From the NCBI GenBank assembly GCA_014799805.1, contig JAAVHJ010000003.1, positions 19,594 to 83,593 on the forward strand: a stretch of DNA of 64,000 bases, read 5' to 3'. Both the position numbers and the translations under genes were made by a program. The stretch is from Ruminococcus sp. (GTDB lineage Bacteria; Bacillota; Clostridia; Oscillospirales; Ruminococcaceae). This document shows positions 14,420 to 24,257 of this stretch, in pieces. Position 1 is the stretch's first letter; every line of letters begins with the position of its first letter. The notes under the pieces were generated by a model. The model was not told the origin of the DNA. It saw only the letters and a program-made list of their open reading frames with translations, and did not search any database.

Positions 14420-16987
14420 TTAATGTATTCTCACTTCGCTACCATTGGCTTTTTTTGTGACATAAATTTTAGAATCAATACGATTAATTAAAGATTCTAC
14501 ATGTGAAATGACACCAATTAAACGCTTGCCGTCTGCTAATTTGCCTAATAATGCAATTGCCTGATTCAAAGCTGTTTCGTCCAGAGTGCCAAAGCCTTCA
14601 TCAATAAACATCGCATCAATTTGAATGCCTCCGCTACTTTCTTGAATTGCATCAGACAACCCCAAAGCAAGTGACAAAGCAAGCATAAAGGATTCACCAC
14701 CAGAAAGCGTTGTGACATCACGCCATTGTCCTGTTGCACGGTCAAGAATTTCTAAATCAAGTCCAGATTTACTTGAAAGATTTCTTGCAGTTTCACGATG
14801 ACGCAAGTCAAATTTATTATTTGTCAGAAAAGCAAGCCGTTGTTTCGCACGTAAAATAACTTGCTGGAAATACTGCTGTTGCACAAAAGCTTCCAGTGCT
14901 AATTTTTCTTCTCCTATCAGATGACCAGAAACAGCATGATAAAATTTATCCAAAGAACTATATTCTTCTTCCATTTTTCGATATGCTTCAATTTTTGAAG
15001 GTAATCTGTTCATAATTTCTTGATTATGAGATAAAGCATCTTTTAAGCTTTTGCAAGTTTCTATTAAATAATGGTAAGCTGTTTCTTTTTCCGTTTGTTT
15101 TTCTCTTAAGCTAGTGATTTGTACTTCTGATTTTCCGTCAATTTCCTGTTCTAAATTTTTGATTGTTGTTTGTAACTGTGTTATTTTAATTTCATAATTT
15201 TGGATTTCCTGCTCTAATTTTTTAATAGCAGATTCATCTGATTTTGCTTTTTCATAATCTTCTATACTTGTAAAACTCTGTTTTTGTAAAGCAGTTTTAA
15301 ATTTTTGCCGATAATTCTGTAATTCCTGTATTAAATTTGCGATATTCTTTTCCGATTCTTGTAATTTTCCAGCAAGATTTTCTAATTTATTTTTAGCTTC
15401 TGTAAATGCTTTCTGTGCAAAATCCTGTGTATTTTTTAATTCTTGAATTGTCTGATGGCAAGAATTTAATTTTCGTTTTATTTCCTGTAGATTTGTTTTC
15501 AATAATAATGGATTTTCTTTTTGCATTGTTTCTAATTTTGCTAACAATTTCTCACATTTTCCAGAAATTTCATAAAAATTTTCTTCTGTTTTTTTCAGTA
15601 ATTTTTTAGCATTCTCAAGCTGTTTTTTGGTAGGCATAGATTCTGTTTTTACAGCGGGTTTTGGGTGTTCCAAAGAACCACAAACTGGACAAGGTTTTCC
15701 AGATTGGAGCTGTTCAGCTAATAATCCAGCTTGTCCAAGATAAAACTGTCTATCTAATGCGTCATAGTTTTTTCTTTCGTCTTCTAGCTGTTGGGCAAGT
15801 TTTTTTAATTTTTTTGTATCTTCTTGATAATCAGACTGTATTTTTTGGAATTCTTTAAATTTTGGGAGTGTCTGTTCTAATATATCTCTTTCTTGTTTTA
15901 ATTTATCTAATTTCTCTGCATCTTCATTTGCGTTTTGTAAGGCTTGTTCTGCTTGTTGGCAGATAATTTCTTGTGAATGATACACATTTTTGATAGATTC
16001 ATGATAATTTCTAGCCTTTTCTAGTTTATTTCTTGTATCTATACCATTTTTTTCAATTGGAATAATACCTGCTACTCGTTTTGCAGTTTCCAGCCGAATT
16101 TTTTTATCTCCTATTCTCTGTTCTTGATGTTGCAAATTTTGTAATTCTTTTTGTGTTTTAGCAAGTTCCTGTAATTTTTTATTTATAATTTCAGCATTAT
16201 TTATTTGTCCTGATAATCCGTCTCTTTCCTGCTGACAAGTTATTTTTTGAGTTTCTAGTTCTAAAATAGTTTTTTTATCAGAAATATTTTGATTTTGTAA
16301 AGCATTGCAATATTTTTTTATCGTTTCTATTGAAATATCACCAGTTATTAATATATCTGGCTGAAATTCAGAATGAAATCGCATTTTATGTAACTCTTCT
16401 AAAAGTGCTTGTTTTTGCGTATTAAATTCCATTTCGCAGGCAATGCAACGTGTTTTTAATTTTTTCTCAAATTCCTGATAAATTTCAGTATGAAATAATT
16501 TTCTAAATAATTCTGCACGTGTTTTAGAGTCTGCGTCTACAATCTCTCTGAATTTTCCCTGTGCAATCATAATAGTTTGAGAAAATTCTCCCTGTTTCAT
16601 ACCTATTGTTTTAATCACTTCGTTAGTTACATTAATAGTACCTTCCGCAATCATTTTACCATATTCGTCATAAATAACTGCCTTTTCTTTTTTCGGTTTT
16701 AAATAACGTTCCACTGTATAAATTTTATTTTGATGTGAAAATACCAATTTCACAAATGTTTCTTCTTTCAGGGTACAAAAATCTGAATGCACTGTTTTCG
16801 CATTTCGATATTTAGAATTTGTTTTTCCATAGAGTGCAAAAGAAATTGCATCAAAAATTGTCGTTTTGCCAGAGCCATTACTACCAAAAATTAAAAATAC
16901 ACCATCTTTTTCAAATTTTTGAAAATCAATCACAGTTTCTTTGGCAAATGTTCCAAATGCTTTCAGTGTTAATTTTAAAGGCTTCAT
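14420..16987 (-). CDS. sbcC: Exonuclease SbcC, ATPase subunit
   Basis: 855 residues, an SMC/Rad50-type ATPase that with SbcD removes hairpins and protein-blocked ends from DNA. The N-terminal Walker A is FGSNGSGKTT (about 33-42), with a Q-loop in the IAQGKFREIVDADSKTRAELFRKLF segment. Long coiled coils (about 180-710) flank a zinc hook CPVCGSLEHPKP (about 430). The C-terminal signature is LSGGESFMLALSLAL and Walker B is AMFIDEGFGTLD. It is shorter than the usual 1000-residue family, with reduced coiled coils, but all motifs are present. It starts four bases after sbcD, so the two are co-translated. Confidence 0.97.
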   Translation of the reverse strand: MKPLKLTLKAFGTFAKETVIDFQKFEKDGVFLIFGSNGSGKTTIFDAISFALYGKTNSKYRNAKTVHSDFCTLKEETFVKLVFSHQNKIYTVERYLKPKKEKAVIYDEYGKMIAEGTINVTNEVIKTIGMKQGEFSQTIMIAQGKFREIVDADSKTRAELFRKLFHTEIYQEFEKKLKTRCIACEMEFNTQKQALLEELHKMRFHSEFQPDILITGDISIETIKKYCNALQNQNISDKKTILELETQKITCQQERDGLSGQINNAEIINKKLQELAKTQKELQNLQHQEQRIGDKKIRLETAKRVAGIIPIEKNGIDTRNKLEKARNYHESIKNVYHSQEIICQQAEQALQNANEDAEKLDKLKQERDILEQTLPKFKEFQKIQSDYQEDTKKLKKLAQQLEDERKNYDALDRQFYLGQAGLLAEQLQSGKPCPVCGSLEHPKPAVKTESMPTKKQLENAKKLLKKTEENFYEISGKCEKLLAKLETMQKENPLLLKTNLQEIKRKLNSCHQTIQELKNTQDFAQKAFTEAKNKLENLAGKLQESEKNIANLIQELQNYRQKFKTALQKQSFTSIEDYEKAKSDESAIKKLEQEIQNYEIKITQLQTTIKNLEQEIDGKSEVQITSLREKQTEKETAYHYLIETCKSLKDALSHNQEIMNRLPSKIEAYRKMEEEYSSLDKFYHAVSGHLIGEEKLALEAFVQQQYFQQVILRAKQRLAFLTNNKFDLRHRETARNLSSKSGLDLEILDRATGQWRDVTTLSGGESFMLALSLALGLSDAIQESSGGIQIDAMFIDEGFGTLDETALNQAIALLGKLADGKRLIGVISHVESLINRIDSKIYVTKKANGSEVRIH

Positions 16988-16991
16988 AAAT

Positions 16992-18086
16992 TTAAAATCC
17001 CTCCTGTTTTAATTCCTCAAAAATTTCACATGCAACTTTTTGTTGATATTCTGTCAAATTTTTATAAAACATGCAAAGCATTTCCAAAGGAGATTTTTGT
17101 TGTAATTCTTCTGATTCAGATACAGTATTCGCTATCTGTATTTTTGTATTTTCAATCTGAAATTTTATCATATTCGGGAAATTATATTTTAAACTTGCCC
17201 TTGCATCAGAGTCAAAATTTTCATCTGTAAGAATCACAGAAATATAATCTTCTGTTTTGGGCATAGCATATAATTCTTGAAAACTGCCTTTTACAGTTCT
17301 GACATCATGGGGCAATTGCACTGGGATTAAATTAATTTTAATATTATTTTTATCCTGAATTTCTATTACAGTAAAGCTTTTGTTCTGATATTCTTCGGCA
17401 AGAGAATATTTTAAAGGCGAACCTGCATAACGAATAGTTTCCCTACTGCATTGTTGCGGCTTATGTAAATGCCCTAATGCGACATAATCAAACATATCAA
17501 AAACTGACGCATTAATATTATCTAAACCACCAACAGAAAATTCTTCATCGCTTTTTGTGCCTCCAGTAATAAATTGATGTGCCACTAGAATATTAATTTT
17601 ATCCTGTGAGATTTCCGAATGTTTTAAAACGATTTCCACAGCATCTTGATAAGATTCTATTTTTTCGTTTTTATAAAATTCTTTTACTTTGGACGGCGTA
17701 ATAAATGGCAATAAATAAATTTGAATTTCATCATCAGGAGCAGTTACAACTTGTAATTTTCCTGTAAACGGAAAAGAAACCGTAATTTGATTTTTTTCAA
17801 GAAGTTTTCCAAAATAAGAAATTCTTCCCGAAGCGTCATGATTCCCACTAATTAGATACACTGGTTTTGCTAATTCATGAAGCTTTGTCAAAAATTCATC
17901 AAATACAGTCATTGCTTCTGTACTAGGATTAGACTTGTCATAAATATCACCTGCAATTAGAATTTCATCACAAGTTTTTGCAATTTCAAGTGCTTGTTGC
18001 AAAACCTGTTTCTGGTCTTCCAACAGGGGATAATCCCCTAATTTCTTACCAATATGCAAATCAGCAAGATGTAAAAATTTTTTCAT
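16992..18086 (-). CDS. sbcD: Exonuclease SbcD, nuclease subunit
   Basis: 364 residues, a calcineurin-like metallophosphoesterase. All five metal-binding motifs are visible: LHLADLHIGKKLGD, AGDIYDKSNP, SGNHDASGR, NILVAHQF and ALGHLHKPQ. A C-terminal capping domain (about 265-364) contacts SbcC. It acts on DNA hairpins and double-strand ends. It precedes sbcC by four bases, the standard operon order. Confidence 0.97.
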   Translation of the reverse strand: MKKFLHLADLHIGKKLGDYPLLEDQKQVLQQALEIAKTCDEILIAGDIYDKSNPSTEAMTVFDEFLTKLHELAKPVYLISGNHDASGRISYFGKLLEKNQITVSFPFTGKLQVVTAPDDEIQIYLLPFITPSKVKEFYKNEKIESYQDAVEIVLKHSEISQDKINILVAHQFITGGTKSDEEFSVGGLDNINASVFDMFDYVALGHLHKPQQCSRETIRYAGSPLKYSLAEEYQNKSFTVIEIQDKNNIKINLIPVQLPHDVRTVKGSFQELYAMPKTEDYISVILTDENFDSDARASLKYNFPNMIKFQIENTKIQIANTVSESEELQQKSPLEMLCMFYKNLTEYQQKVACEIFEELKQEGF

Positions 18087-18195
18087 GTGAATTTATATCC
18101 TCTTTTCTAAGATTTATTTTAGATTTATTATAACACAGATAATTAAATTTGTATAGATTTATTTTTGCAATTATTTTTACTTGCAAAACACTTGC

Positions 18196-18420
18196 TTATT
18201 TTATCAAAGATTTTAATTTCTCAATTAGTTCTAAATCTTCTTTTGATAATCTAATATTTGTGACAGTTTTTTTGTCATCTGAAGAAGTCACACTGATTTC
18301 AATCAGACTATCTTCGCCGATTTGCTGACCAGCATAATTAAAAAACTGGATAAATTTCGGATGTCTCTGTTGGAATTTCTCTAACAAAGGTTTAATTTGC
18401 ATAATTGCCATTGGATTCAT
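18196..18420 (-). CDS. Small conserved-looking protein of unknown function
   Basis: A 74-residue soluble protein, MNPMAIMQIKPLLEKFQQRH onwards. A helical start is followed by a predicted two-strand segment (SLIEISVTSSDDKKTVTNIRLS) and a C-terminal helix. A weak GAGGTATTTTTATG start signal is present. It is upstream of sbcDC in the same direction with a 110-base gap. No family recognised. Confidence 0.6.
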   Translation of the reverse strand: MNPMAIMQIKPLLEKFQQRHPKFIQFFNYAGQQIGEDSLIEISVTSSDDKKTVTNIRLSKEDLELIEKLKSLIK

Positions 18421-18582
18421 AAAAATACCTCATTTCTAAATTTTTATTTTAAAAAATATAATTTTATTATAACATAAATACTAAAAAAATCAAGAAATAT
18501 CACAAAAATTAACAAAATATTTACAAAACTATCTGGTATGTGATGAAAATTTTTCAATCATTTTATTATTTTTCATGCAGTC

Positions 18583-18611
18583 TTGATTTGTGATTCAAAA
18601 TATGCTATAAT
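18583..18611 (+). promoter_or_regulatory. Promoter of the 103-residue hypothetical gene
   Basis: TTGATT, a 17-base spacer and TATAAT, 38 bases before the ATG at 18650. Confidence 0.7.
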
Positions 18612-18649
18612 AAAAATAGATTTATCATACTAGAAAGTGAGTGATTTTA

Positions 18650-18961
18650 ATGCTTAAAAATTTTAAAAAAACTGAAAAGCAGTCAGATTTTATTTTAGTG
18701 ACATCTATTTCAAATTTAACACCAGAACAAAAAAATAATATTTCAAATTGGTTGTATGAAATTTATTATGATTATTATATAAATAATCATCAAATTCCAG
18801 CAGAAGAAAGGCAACATCATGAAATTATCAAAAAATTACTTGATAAAATAAAGCAGGCTAATATTTCTATTCCTGAAAAGCAAATACAGCTTTATTATGC
18901 AAGCAAGCAAACAAAATACTTGAAACGTCTTGCCAAAGAATTTCCAGAAATTATAAAATAA
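18650..18961 (+). CDS. Hypothetical soluble protein
   Basis: 103 residues from MLKNFKKTEKQSDFILVTSI; the upstream in-frame ATG at 18641 lies inside the GTGAGTG ribosome site. It is rich in lysine, glutamine and tyrosine and predicted mostly helical, with an N-terminal strand. It is a single-gene unit with its own promoter and a strong shared terminator. No family recognised. Confidence 0.6.
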   Translation: MLKNFKKTEKQSDFILVTSISNLTPEQKNNISNWLYEIYYDYYINNHQIPAEERQHHEIIKKLLDKIKQANISIPEKQIQLYYASKQTKYLKRLAKEFPEIIK

Positions 18962-18964
18962 TAA

Positions 18965-19000
18965 TATCCCTGCTTTTTTTAAAAGCAGGGATAATTTTTT
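18965..19000. terminator. Bidirectional terminator
   Basis: TATCCCTGCTTTT and AAAAGCAGGGATA pair perfectly around TTT, followed by TTTTTT on the plus strand and an A/T run for the opposite direction. It serves the hypothetical gene and the aldolase gene, which converge here. Confidence 0.9.
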
Positions 19001-19002
19001 AA

Positions 19003-19875
19003 TTAATCATTTGCCTTGCCAACAGAACCAAACAGTTCCATTTTTTCTTTTACAGTGGCTTTAATATTTTCAAAACCAGGTGCAAGTAGTTTACGAGGGT
19101 CAAAGCCCTTGCCTTGTAAATCTTTTTCATCTTCTATATATTTTCTGGTTGCTTCTTGGAATGCAAGCTGACACTCTGTATTTACATTGATTTTTGCAAC
19201 GCCAAGAGAAATTGCTTTTTTAATCTGGTCAGCAGGAATGCCTGTGCCACCATGCAGAACTAATGGCATATCGCCAACTTTTTCTTTAATTGCAGCCAGT
19301 GTTTTAAAGCTTAACCCTTCCCAATTTTCAGGATATTTGCCATGAATATTACCAATACCTGCTGCTAACATCGTAACACCTAAATCAGCAACTTGCTTGC
19401 ATTCGTCAGGATCTGCACATTCGCCTTTGCCAACAACGCCGTCTTCTTCACCGCCGATTGCACCGACTTCTGCTTCAAGAGAAATACCCAACACATCACA
19501 AGTATTTACTAATTTTGTTGTCTTGTCAACATTTTCTTCAAATGGCAAGTGTGAACCATCAAACATAACAGAAGAAAATCCTGCATTAATACAAGCCTTT
19601 GCACCCTCAAAAGAACCATGGTCAAGATGTAAAGCAACTGGAACAGTAATATTTAATTCTTCCAGCATACCCTTTACCATGCCTACAATTGTCTTGTAAC
19701 CGCACATGTACTTGCCAGCACCTTCAGATACACCTAAAATAACAGGTGATTGCAATTCCTGTGCTGTAAGCAGAATTGCCTTTGTCCATTCAAGATTGTT
19801 GATGTTGAACTGACCAACTGCATATTTGCCGTCTCTTGCCTTGTTCAGCATGTCCTTAGCGGAAACTAATGCCAT
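19003..19875 (-). CDS. fba: Fructose-bisphosphate aldolase, class II
   Basis: 290 residues. It cleaves fructose 1,6-bisphosphate to two triose phosphates in glycolysis, in the cytoplasm. Class II zinc motifs are clear: ALHLDHGS (metal histidine), LEAEVGAIGGEEDG, GIGNIHGKYP and LHGGTGIPADQI (metal and phosphate binding), with KINVNTECQLAF near the end. AGGAGG precedes the ATG. It is monocistronic with its own terminator. Confidence 0.97.
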   Translation of the reverse strand: MALVSAKDMLNKARDGKYAVGQFNINNLEWTKAILLTAQELQSPVILGVSEGAGKYMCGYKTIVGMVKGMLEELNITVPVALHLDHGSFEGAKACINAGFSSVMFDGSHLPFEENVDKTTKLVNTCDVLGISLEAEVGAIGGEEDGVVGKGECADPDECKQVADLGVTMLAAGIGNIHGKYPENWEGLSFKTLAAIKEKVGDMPLVLHGGTGIPADQIKKAISLGVAKINVNTECQLAFQEATRKYIEDEKDLQGKGFDPRKLLAPGFENIKATVKEKMELFGSVGKAND

Positions 19876-20083
19876 AATAACATCCTCCTAATAGATAAAA
19901 ATTAAATTTTTTCAAACGGATTTTACCGTTACTTTTATTATACAGCATTTTTTTCTAAAATGCAAGTGTTTCTGAAAAATTTTACAAGGATATTAATAAA
20001 TTTTTTATTTCAGTATATTTTCCTAATTTTCACGCCAAAAAAAACTGATTTTTTACTATTATGCAGAAATTGTAAAAAACTAC

Positions 20084-20112
20084 TTGACAAATTTGTAAAT
20101 ATGCTTTACAAT
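20084..20112 (+). promoter_or_regulatory. Promoter of the DUF975 gene
   Basis: TTGACA, a 17-base spacer and TACAAT, 35 bases before the ATG with AGGAGG between. Confidence 0.75.
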
Positions 20113-20146
20113 AAAATTATGATACATGATAGGAGGATTTTATAAC

Positions 20147-21289
20147 ATGTGGACAAATAGTATGCTGAAACAAAACGCTTGGAATTCACTAAAAACTTAC
20201 TACTGGACAGCATTTGGTGTTACATTGCTAACAGGACTTCTTGGAGGCAACAGCAATTCTAGTATAGGATTTCCGTCTAGTGCAAGTAGTTCTGGCTCAG
20301 ATTATGACTACTACAATACTAGCTTGAATTCAGCAGAAATTAAGACTTTTGCAATTGGCTTACTGGTTGCGGTTGTATTTATTGTAGCCTTTGCACTGGC
20401 AATTTATGCATTTCTAGGCGGTATTGTCAGATGCGGTGAATGTAAATTTTTCTGCAAAGCAAGAACAGGTGATGTCAATTTCGGTTATTTATTTGATAAT
20501 TTTCAAGGCGGACGTTATAAAAAAACTGCAAAAGTAATGTTCAATACACGGTTACAAATATTTCTTTGGAGTTTGTTATTTTATATCCCAGGAATTATTA
20601 AAACTTACGAATATTTTCTTGTTCCCTATCTCATAAGTGAAAATGTCGATTTATCACCAAAACGTGCACAGGAAATTTCTAAGCAAACCATGAATGGTGA
20701 AAAATGGAAATTATTTGTATTAGACTTTTCATTTATTGGCTGGTACTTATTAGGTGCAATTGCATGTGGTCTTGGTGTTCTGTTTGTAGTACCTTATTAT
20801 GAAGCAACGATGGCAGAATTTTATACTTGCATGAGAGCAAAAATGATTTCTTATAGCATTACCAGTGAAGAAGAATTATCAGGTTATTATAACAACTTTG
20901 GTAATCCTTTTGACAATAGCAATTACAATAATAACAACTACAACAATAATAGCTATAACAATTATAATAATTACAACAATACGAACTATCAAAATTATAA
21001 TCAACCACAAAATCCTTATGACAGTCAGCCTTATAATAACAATCCTTATCAAACTAATAATTATTCTATGCCTGATATTAATGCAAATCTAAACCAAAAT
21101 AACCCTTATCAAAACCAAAACAATCCTTATCAAACTCAAAATAACCCTTATCAAAACCAAAATAATCCTTATCAAAACCAAAACAATCCTTATCAAAGCC
21201 AAAACAATCCTTATCAAAGCCAAAACAATCCTTATCAAAGCCAAAATAATTCTGTTAATCTTGATAAAAATAATAATAATCAATCATAA
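20147..21289 (+). CDS. DUF975-family membrane protein with Asn/Gln/Pro/Tyr repeat tail
   Basis: 380 residues from MWTNSMLKQNAWNSLKTYYW behind AGGAGG. The first 240 residues are a DUF975-type integral membrane domain with about six hydrophobic segments and the GGIVRCGECKFFCKAR loop and FQGGRYKKTAKVMF segment. The last 140 residues are low complexity: an N/Y run (YNNNNYNNNSYNNYNNYN) and then at least eight copies of the heptad NNPYQ(N/T/S)Q. The tail is probably cytoplasmic and unstructured. The function of DUF975 proteins is unknown. Confidence 0.8.
   Translation: MWTNSMLKQNAWNSLKTYYWTAFGVTLLTGLLGGNSNSSIGFPSSASSSGSDYDYYNTSLNSAEIKTFAIGLLVAVVFIVAFALAIYAFLGGIVRCGECKFFCKARTGDVNFGYLFDNFQGGRYKKTAKVMFNTRLQIFLWSLLFYIPGIIKTYEYFLVPYLISENVDLSPKRAQEISKQTMNGEKWKLFVLDFSFIGWYLLGAIACGLGVLFVVPYYEATMAEFYTCMRAKMISYSITSEEELSGYYNNFGNPFDNSNYNNNNYNNNSYNNYNNYNNTNYQNYNQPQNPYDSQPYNNNPYQTNNYSMPDINANLNQNNPYQNQNNPYQTQNNPYQNQNNPYQNQNNPYQSQNNPYQSQNNPYQSQNNSVNLDKNNNNQS
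21090..21250 (+). repeat. 21-nt tandem repeat coding NNPYQxQ
   Basis: Eight or so units like CAAAACAATCCTTATCAAA follow one another inside the DUF975 tail. Units differ mainly at the codon that gives N, T or S and at synonymous AAC/AAT positions. The near-identity of the last three units suggests recent slippage, so copy number may vary between strains. Confidence 0.9.
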
Positions 21290-21295
21290 ACTAAT

Positions 21296-21330
21296 AAAAA
21301 GCCCATCAGTAAACCTGACGGGCTTTTTTA
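21296..21330 (+). terminator. Terminator after the DUF975 gene
   Basis: AAAAGCCC-a-TCAG pairs with CTGA-c-GGGCTTTTTT around TAAAC. It may also serve the converging lipoprotein gene. Confidence 0.85.
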
Positions 21331-22047
21331 TCATTCTTGTGGTTGTTCTGGAGTAATTTCTATCATAGCTTCTTGTTCAGCAATTTCAGGTTCTGTAACA
21401 AGTTCAGTAGAAATTTCTGATTGTTCTGTTACAGTTTCAATTTCGCTGTTCATTACAGTTTCAGGCAATGTTGTTATCTGAAATGTTTCTGTTGGCGTTT
21501 GAGAAACAGCTCCCTGCTGTGTGAAACTATCAAATAGAATCACTAATCCATAACAAGGCAATGAAAATTCTGTCGGAATTCCTGTATCTGTAAATGTCAG
21601 TGTATAATTCCCCTCTTCAATTGCACCATCACAAATTAATTTTCCTTCATCTGATTTGCCGTTTAAATCTGGAGTTAATGCCATATCATCTATAATATCC
21701 ATTAAATCCTGCAATTCTGTTTTAATTGCCTGTGCAGACTGCGGAACAGAAAATTCAAGCCCTTTGTAAGAAGCTTTTACTTCGTCATCGACAAAATCCA
21801 ATTGTACACCTGAAAGCGTCTGTGGTTCATTAAATACCACACACCAGGCATCAGTGCCATAACGTGTCAATACAGCTTTACTTTCTGTATCTGCGTTTGT
21901 AATTGTCACTTCTGCCGTGAATGCCCCTGTCATTAAATTAGAAACTTTTCCAGTTGTCGTCGGTACGACTGTACAACCAGTGCTAAATAGTAATGCCTGT
22001 AAACTAATCACTGCAAAAATACGCTTGACACAATACATACAATTCAT
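21331..22047 (-). CDS. Lipoprotein of unknown function
   Basis: 238 residues. The N-terminal signal ends in a lipobox (LLFSTGC, Cys about 25), so it should be lipid-anchored on the outer face of the membrane. The middle (about 35-180) is predicted beta-rich with short repeated hydrophobic strands, like DUF4367/LolA-type domains. The last 50 residues are a T/E/P-rich tail. It is downstream of the NAD(P)HX repair gene and faces the DUF975 terminator. Confidence 0.7.
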   Translation of the reverse strand: MNCMYCVKRIFAVISLQALLFSTGCTVVPTTTGKVSNLMTGAFTAEVTITNADTESKAVLTRYGTDAWCVVFNEPQTLSGVQLDFVDDEVKASYKGLEFSVPQSAQAIKTELQDLMDIIDDMALTPDLNGKSDEGKLICDGAIEEGNYTLTFTDTGIPTEFSLPCYGLVILFDSFTQQGAVSQTPTETFQITTLPETVMNSEIETVTEQSEISTELVTEPEIAEQEAMIEITPEQPQE

Positions 22048-22126
22048 GCAATCACCTCATTATGAAATCAAATCAATTGATAAAGCAAAATAATTCCTGT
22101 ATCCTGTATTTTTGCAGATAATTATA

Positions 22127-23626
22127 TTATAAAATATCCTTGAGAGAATTTATTAAATCTTGTGGCAACATATAACCATAGGGCAATCTTTGTGCTGTTC
22201 TGTCACCTGCAACAGCATGTAGCATGACAGCAGTACATGCAGATTGATATAAATCTAAACCCTGTGCTACAAAAGACGCTGTCATACCTGCCAGAACATC
22301 ACCACTCCCAGCCTTTGCCATGCCAGCATTGCCACGATTACAGACTGCGATTTGTTTGCCATCTGTAATAATAGTCCCAGCACCTTTTAAAATAACAACA
22401 GCTCCAGTGAGTTCAGCTAATTTTTTTGCGGAATTAAGCCTATCTTTCTGCACTTCTTCTGTACTGATATTTAATAATCTGCCAGCTTCTCCTGCATGTG
22501 GTGTTAAGATAGTTCGTCCCCTCGGTACATATTCTATGCAAGAGGCAATAGAATTAAGACCATCTGCATCTAAAATTACTGGACAGGAGCTTTGAGATAA
22601 TAAAAATTTTGTCAAATTTTGTGTTTCTTGTGTGACACCCATGCCACAACCAATTAATAATGCTTGCTTATTTTTTAAACTATTTTTCAAAATTTCTTGA
22701 TTATTTAAATTATTCAAAAAAAATCCGTTTCTATCTAATTCTAACGGCAAGCACATAATTTCAGGCATACGCACAGCAATTGCAGATAAAGCCTGTTCCG
22801 CAGAAGCACAAGTAACTAATCCTGTACCAGTCCGCATACAAGCCGTTACAGCTAAGACACATGCACCACGCATTCTACAACTTCCAGCAACAGCTAATAC
22901 ATGCCCGAATTGATTTTTATAAGCATCCGCTTTGCGTTCAGGCAAATGATTTTTTACTTGTTCTAAATCAAGTCTTGTAATCGGCTGAATTTTTGAAAAA
23001 ATCTGTTCAGAAATGCCAATATCTGCAATTTTAATTTTTCCGCAATAACTTCTTAATGGATATTGAATCATGCCAAATTTTTCAGCTCCAAAAGTAATCG
23101 TCAAATCAGCTTTAAATATTCCTGCACTCACTTGACCAGTTAAACCATTGCCTCCACTGGGAATATCACAGGCAACATGAATTTGATGATTTTGAGAAAT
23201 CAATAATTTTTGTAATGTTTCTGGCAATTCACCACGAAAACCAGTGCCAAATAAACCATCTATTATAATTTCAGCCTGTTCATAAAAATAATCCGGTTCT
23301 GATTTAACCGGAATCTTATTTTTCATCACTCTATCATAAGCATTTTTAGAAATTTCTGTTTTTGGTTCGCCCATTGGTGCAAGAAATTCTACTTGCTTCT
23401 GTTTTAATTTTAAATAATAGCCTGCAACATAGCAATCACCGCCATTGTTGCCAGTTCCGACAAGAAATAAAAATTTCTGACAATCTGGATATTCCAGTAA
23501 TAATTCCATTGCTAAAGCATGTCCTGCTTGTTCCATCATTTCCTGATAACAAATACCAGACATATCTGTCAATTCTTCAAGTATCTTCATTTGTTCAGGT
23601 GTTACTAAATAATTGATATGATTCAA
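22127..23626 (-). CDS. nnr: Bifunctional NAD(P)H-hydrate epimerase / ADP-dependent dehydratase
   Basis: 499 residues that repair hydrated NADH and NADPH. The N-terminal YjeF_N epimerase (about 1-210) has VGTGNNGGDCYVAG and IDGLFGTGFRGEL. The C-terminal ribokinase-like dehydratase (about 220-499) has GHVLAVAGS, TPHAGEAGRL, LKGAGTIITDG and the NAGMAKAGSGDVLAGM catalytic and nucleotide-binding loop. Both halves look intact. The gene follows the small membrane protein gene at 23638 by 11 bases. Confidence 0.95.
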   Translation of the reverse strand: MNHINYLVTPEQMKILEELTDMSGICYQEMMEQAGHALAMELLLEYPDCQKFLFLVGTGNNGGDCYVAGYYLKLKQKQVEFLAPMGEPKTEISKNAYDRVMKNKIPVKSEPDYFYEQAEIIIDGLFGTGFRGELPETLQKLLISQNHQIHVACDIPSGGNGLTGQVSAGIFKADLTITFGAEKFGMIQYPLRSYCGKIKIADIGISEQIFSKIQPITRLDLEQVKNHLPERKADAYKNQFGHVLAVAGSCRMRGACVLAVTACMRTGTGLVTCASAEQALSAIAVRMPEIMCLPLELDRNGFFLNNLNNQEILKNSLKNKQALLIGCGMGVTQETQNLTKFLLSQSSCPVILDADGLNSIASCIEYVPRGRTILTPHAGEAGRLLNISTEEVQKDRLNSAKKLAELTGAVVILKGAGTIITDGKQIAVCNRGNAGMAKAGSGDVLAGMTASFVAQGLDLYQSACTAVMLHAVAGDRTAQRLPYGYMLPQDLINSLKDIL

Positions 23627-23637
23627 AAAAAATCCTC

Positions 23638-24171
23638 CTATTTATTTTTCTGCATTTTTAATTCTCTGGATAAAAAAGGCTCTATCACAGAACGCAATTC
23701 TGAACTTGGTGTAAAATACAAACAGCATTTTCCGTAATCAGGATGTTCAAATTCCGCATAATATTCTTCATCATCTTGTGAATTGCTGACAGAAATTCCA
23801 ATTGCTGAAAATGTTACTAATGCATTATCTTCGTCTTCTTCTGGACAAGTCCCTGCTTTGCCGTAAACTGTAAAATTTTTAACTTCAATGCTAAGCATTT
23901 CTTTACGTTTAGACTTGCCTAAGATTTTATCTATATCTAAAATACCGTTTGTACAAGAATATTCATATTCAACACGAAGCATTTTCAGAAAATAAAATAA
24001 CCCCCAGATTGCACCAAAAGGCAAAATAATTGCAATAGCAATGCCCATAAATACAATCAAAAAAATTGAAATCGCTATTATTGTAATTGCGATAACAATA
24101 ATACAAGCCCGTTTCATGTCGTCTTTGGTTGAATTTTCTTTTTTGACAAGCTGTTCTGCAAAGTAATCCAT
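23638..24171 (-). CDS. Two-helix membrane protein (DUF6106-like)
   Basis: 177 residues. A charged N-terminus (1-20) is followed by two adjacent hydrophobic helices (about 21-65). A soluble domain with a YEYSCTNGILDIDKILGKSKRK segment comes next, resembling PH-like DUF6106 proteins of Clostridia. The role is unknown. It lies upstream of nnr, 11 bases apart, probably in one operon. Confidence 0.6.
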   Translation of the reverse strand: MDYFAEQLVKKENSTKDDMKRACIIVIAITIIAISIFLIVFMGIAIAIILPFGAIWGLFYFLKMLRVEYEYSCTNGILDIDKILGKSKRKEMLSIEVKNFTVYGKAGTCPEEDEDNALVTFSAIGISVSNSQDDEEYYAEFEHPDYGKCCLYFTPSSELRSVIEPFLSRELKMQKNK

Positions 24172-24257
24172 GATAGCACCTCTAGTAATTTATTAAAAAA
24201 TATATACTATTATTTTAACATACTTTGCAGAAAATAGCAAGTCTTTTCATAGAATTT

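Noticed and set aside
21089..21283. Repeats that could suggest a CRISPR array or a minus-strand gene
   Set aside because: The 21-nt units are contiguous without spacers and encode NNPYQxQ in the DUF975 frame. The minus-strand frame is only the repeat read backward.
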